Assembly: GCF_039537665.1 (NCBI RefSeq)
Contig: NZ_BAABAY010000002.1
Location: 617,802 to 681,801, forward strand
DNA: 64,000 bases
Direction of reading: 5' to 3'
Source of the DNA: Gaetbulibacter_A aestuarii
GTDB lineage: Bacteria; Bacteroidota; Bacteroidia; Flavobacteriales; Flavobacteriaceae
A program made the translations under genes and the position numbers. The notes under the pieces are model-generated. The model did no database searches. It saw only the letters and a program-made list of their open reading frames with translations, and was not told the DNA's origin. Positions 61,093-64,000 of the stretch are shown piece after piece. Every line of letters begins with the position of its first letter. Within the stretch, counting starts at the first letter, position 1.

Positions 61093-64000
61093 TTATTTGG
61101 TTCCTAAGTAAACCGGACCTGTAATTGGGTTCAATCCACTATTTTTTAGGGTTATTATGTAGTAATAGGTTCCATTTGGGACTTTACCATTATTACCAAC
61201 TGAACTTTTTGGGGAAGAACCATCCCAGCTTCCTGTTGGAGCTGGTGTTCCTTTTTCAAATTCATTGATTAACGGATAATTATCTGATTTGAATACGCGT
61301 GCACCCCAACGGTTGAAGATTTGTACTTCAGCTTCAAATCCACAGAGATCAATTCCTGAGATGTAGAAGTAGTCGTTAATACTATCACCATTCGGTGTAA
61401 CCGCTTTTGAAATTTCTATATCATTTTCACCACAAGGTAATACCACACAATCGGCATTAACATTCATCGTAATATCATATACATTGATACAACTTCCATC
61501 TGTGGTTGTGTATTTGAAAACGTAATCAATACCACCATCACTTGGTAAGAATGTTTCGCTCACCTCTAAACCGGATGGATCAAATACTCCTTCTGAACTC
61601 AATGTAGCTGCGGTATCGCCAGAAATCATTTCCCAGGTACCATTGGTATTTGTATCCGGATCTAAAAGATCAGTTAAGTTTAAAATACCGTCGTCAAAAC
61701 ATCTGTCCGGAGCAGTAATTTCAGTGATGATCTCATCTCTAGACACGTTAATAACTTGTGTGAAGGTAGCTTCATTACTACAAGCATCAGTTGCAGTCCA
61801 GGTTCTTGTGATGACATAATCATCAATAGAATTTGGATCAAAAGTGCTGGTTTCATTAAATTCTACAGCAACATTATCAGCACAATTATCTGTAAAGTCT
61901 AATTGAGGAACATCAGGAATGTTAAAACAACTAGCGTTTACTATTTCTTCATAAGGTGTAGCCACCTCAGGAGCTGTAGTGTCCTGTACCGTAATAGTTT
62001 GAACATGTTCAGTACTTAAACCACATTCGTCTATGGCCGTATAGGTTCTTGTTATCGTATACGAATTCGGACATTCACCATCAGTTCTAACATCTTGAAC
62101 AGATACTGTTGCATCGCCACAATTGTCTGTAGCTGTAATGGCAGCAGGATCCGGAATGGCATCACATTCTACAGTGATATCTGCAGGAAGACTTTGCACA
62201 AAGCTTGGTGCAGTAGTGTCCTGAACCATTATGGTTTGCACGAATACCGTTGTTAGACCACATTCGTCAGTAGCTGTCCATGTTCTGGTTAACGTATAAT
62301 TTGAAGGGCAATCACCATCTGCTCTATCTTCACTGTAGGTTACCGTAGCGGAACTACAGTTGTCGGTAGCCGTAAGAGTTGGAGCCGTAGGCACAGCATC
62401 ACATTCCACCATAAGGTTGGTATTTGGAAGTGTTTCAACGAACGTAGGTGGCGTTACATCCTGAACCGTAATAGTTTGTGTATGAACAGTAGTTAATCCA
62501 CATTCGTCAGTTGCAGTCCATGTTCTTGCTAAGGTATAGCTAGAAGGACATTCACCATCAGTTCTAACTTCATTGTATGTTACTACAGCAGCACCACAAT
62601 TATCAGTAGCTGTAAGTGTTGGGGCTGTAGGCACAGCATCACATTCAACCGTTGTATCAGCAGGTAAGGCTTCAACAAAAGCAGGAGGTGTTGTATCCTG
62701 AACCGTAATTGTTTGTGTATGAACAGTAGTTAATCCACATTCATCAGTTGCAGTCCATGTTCTTGCTAAGGTATAGCTAGAAGGACATTCACCATCAGTT
62801 CTAACTTCATTGTATGTTACTACAGCAGCACCACAATTATCAGTAGCTGTAAGTGTTGGGGCTGAATGTACAGCATCACATTCTACTGTTGTATCAGCAG
62901 GTAAGGCTTCAACAAAAGCAGGAGGTGTTGTATCCTGAACTGTGATGTTTTGCGTATGCGTAGTAGTTAATCCACATGCATCAGTTGCAGTCCATGTTCT
63001 TGCTAAGGTATAGCTAGAAGGACATTCACCATCAGTTCTAACTTCATTGTATGTTACTACAGCAGCACCACAATTATCAGTAGCTGTAAGTGTTGGGGCT
63101 GTAGGCACAGCATCACATTCAACCGTTGTGTCAGCAGGTAAGGCCTCTGCAAAAGCAGGAGGTGTTGTATCCTGAACTGTGATGGTTTGCGTAAAGTCAG
63201 CAGAAACATTACCACAAGCATCGGTAAAGTTCCAAATTCGAACTTGAATATATGCATTAGGACAATTCGGATCCGTAGTTGTATTATCGCTAACAAGGTT
63301 AATAGTAACTGTTGAACAATCGTCAGTTGCGGTTGGTGCTTGGGCCAGAGCGGCAGCAATTCCATCGGCATCACTACATTCTAGAGTAGCATCTAAATCA
63401 CCCGAAGCATTATCCACAATTGGTGCAGTTGTATCTTTAATAAGATATGTAGCCGTAGTTGTAGATGAATTTCCACAGCCATCAGTAGCAGTAAATGTAA
63501 CTGTTATCGGGCCATTATCACATTGTACAGAAGTATCTGAACCATAATCATTCGTCCAGGTTACGTTGCTACAAGTATCAGTAGCCGTTGCTCCAGCATT
63601 GGAATTCAACCAGGCTTCTAATTCAGTTTGTGTATCACCAACACCACATTCAATTTCAATATTACTTGTGTTAGTATTATCGATCACAGGTGCTGTTTGA
63701 TCAGAACCGGAGTAGGTAATGGTCTCATCAGCGAGTGTATTACCACAATCATCAACCACGTTGTAGGTATAGACTAAGGTCCAGCTACAATCATCACCGG
63801 TTTGTGTTGTATCAGTAAGATTTACTGTAACGTTATTACAGTTATCACTATAGTTTGCAGCTACAGTTACAGGATCGAACGGATACACGGTTTGTGCATC
63901 AGCCGAACATACATCGACATTGGTATCTCCAACAGGAGCAGTACCTGTAGGTGCCGTTTGATCAGAACCGGAGTAGGTAATGGTCTCATCAGCGAGTGTG
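61093..64000 (-). CDS. Giant repetitive T9SS type B adhesin (5' end outside window)
   Basis: The frame is open to the edge of the window, so the N-terminus and signal peptide are missing; at least 968 residues are present. The visible protein is Thr/Asp/Cys-rich HYR/Ig-like modules: an 87-residue-period block at the left, then five modules of 79-80 residues with four Cys each (ECDAV, DNCG, GECPSS, DECGL). The C-terminal domain, from ISKAVTPNGDSINDYFYISG to TGPVYLGTK, is the gliding-motility-associated type B T9SS sorting domain. It is expected to be a surface-attached or secreted adhesin. PorP/SprF and two OmpA genes follow in one operon. Confidence 0.93.
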   Translation of the reverse strand, partial: TLADETITYSGSDQTAPTGTAPVGDTNVDVCSADAQTVYPFDPVTVAANYSDNCNNVTVNLTDTTQTGDDCSWTLVYTYNVVDDCGNTLADETITYSGSDQTAPVIDNTNTSNIEIECGVGDTQTELEAWLNSNAGATATDTCSNVTWTNDYGSDTSVQCDNGPITVTFTATDGCGNSSTTTATYLIKDTTAPIVDNASGDLDATLECSDADGIAAALAQAPTATDDCSTVTINLVSDNTTTDPNCPNAYIQVRIWNFTDACGNVSADFTQTITVQDTTPPAFAEALPADTTVECDAVPTAPTLTATDNCGAAVVTYNEVRTDGECPSSYTLARTWTATDACGLTTTHTQNITVQDTTPPAFVEALPADTTVECDAVHSAPTLTATDNCGAAVVTYNEVRTDGECPSSYTLARTWTATDECGLTTVHTQTITVQDTTPPAFVEALPADTTVECDAVPTAPTLTATDNCGAAVVTYNEVRTDGECPSSYTLARTWTATDECGLTTVHTQTITVQDVTPPTFVETLPNTNLMVECDAVPTAPTLTATDNCSSATVTYSEDRADGDCPSNYTLTRTWTATDECGLTTVFVQTIMVQDTTAPSFVQSLPADITVECDAIPDPAAITATDNCGDATVSVQDVRTDGECPNSYTITRTYTAIDECGLSTEHVQTITVQDTTAPEVATPYEEIVNASCFNIPDVPQLDFTDNCADNVAVEFNETSTFDPNSIDDYVITRTWTATDACSNEATFTQVINVSRDEIITEITAPDRCFDDGILNLTDLLDPDTNTNGTWEMISGDTAATLSSEGVFDPSGLEVSETFLPSDGGIDYVFKYTTTDGSCINVYDITMNVNADCVVLPCGENDIEISKAVTPNGDSINDYFYISGIDLCGFEAEVQIFNRWGARVFKSDNYPLINEFEKGTPAPTGSWDGSSPKSSVGNNGKVPNGTYYYIITLKNSGLNPITGPVYLGTK
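61986..63174 (-). repeat. Tandem 237-bp repeats inside the adhesin gene
   Basis: The phrase encoding TVQD recurs at 63174, 62937, 62700, 62463, 62223 and 61986. The spacings are 237, 237, 237, 240 and 237 nt. The three modules nearest the 5' end (62463-63174) are almost identical in DNA over more than 100 nt; the last two have diverged. Confidence 0.92.
63695..63999 (-). repeat. Second repeat class in the adhesin (261-bp period)
   Basis: A 44-nt block at 63695-63738 is identical to 63956-63999; the period is 261 nt (87 codons). It encodes TLADETITYSGSDQTAP. The series may continue beyond the window. Confidence 0.85.

Noticed and set aside
1..64000. tRNA genes, rRNA genes, insertion sequences or phage genes
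   Set aside because: I looked through the intergenic gaps and long ORFs and saw no cloverleaf-like sequence, transposase or phage structural gene; a tRNAscan-type search would be decisive.

Overview
The window reads as chromosomal DNA of a marine-type member of the Flavobacteriaceae (Bacteroidota). The grounds are: AT-rich DNA; promoters of the Bacteroidota form (TTG, 18-20 nt spacer, TAnnTTTG) rather than sigma70 boxes; few Shine-Dalgarno sequences; type IX secretion (T9SS) genes (porQ, a PorP/SprF protein, PorE-like OmpA proteins, and a giant adhesin with the gliding-motility C-terminal domain); a menaquinone set; a fused E1 alpha/beta dehydrogenase; and many lipoproteins. No tRNA, rRNA operon, prophage, IS element or CRISPR array was seen.

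Layout. 1-9.4 kb: the 3' part of ettA, a small membrane gene, an MBL lipoprotein, nudK, a menaquinone cluster (MenI-like thioesterase, menF, menD), DUF2853, a CvfB-like S1 protein and mnmE. 9.5-11.3 kb (minus): DoxX, an extradiol DODA-type dioxygenase and YceI. 11.5-16.6 kb (plus): a tight operon of a LolA-like periplasmic protein, two FtsX-type permeases, a LolD-type ATPase and an outer-membrane beta-barrel, a candidate envelope lipid or lipoprotein transport system. 16.6-19.4 kb (minus): small membrane proteins, a SnoaL-like lipoprotein and glutamine cyclotransferase. 19.5 kb: the SRP RNA gene with a textbook promoter, then an SDR enzyme. 20-28 kb: thioredoxin-fold lipoproteins (one without redox cysteines, one broken by a frameshift), an ABC-F protein, DUF2007 and pheT. 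28-34 kb: the fused E1 enzyme and a pseudo-M1-peptidase fused to a C-terminal barrel. 34-44 kb: LOG-family protein, uvrA, ggt, acpH, glmM, a repeat island, an LpxL-type acyltransferase and a rhomboid protease. 44-51 kb: lon, porQ, cmk, rpsA and a second repeat island. 51-56 kb: pyrR, pyrB, a STAS-like small protein, rnz, pdxH, a CAP-domain lipoprotein and a 47-residue zinc-ribbon protein. 56-64 kb (minus): the adhesin (5' end outside the window), PorP/SprF and two tandem PorE-like OmpA paralogues.

The least explained pieces are the LolA-like/ABC/barrel operon, the enzyme-dead M1 domain on a barrel, the E1 fusion with an altered thiamine motif, the frameshifted TlpA gene, palindromic repeats with compensatory changes in their arms, and the near-identical 237-bp repeats in the adhesin. 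Most of the rest is ordinary core genome. All calls come from reading the sequence and remembered family features; no database search was made.
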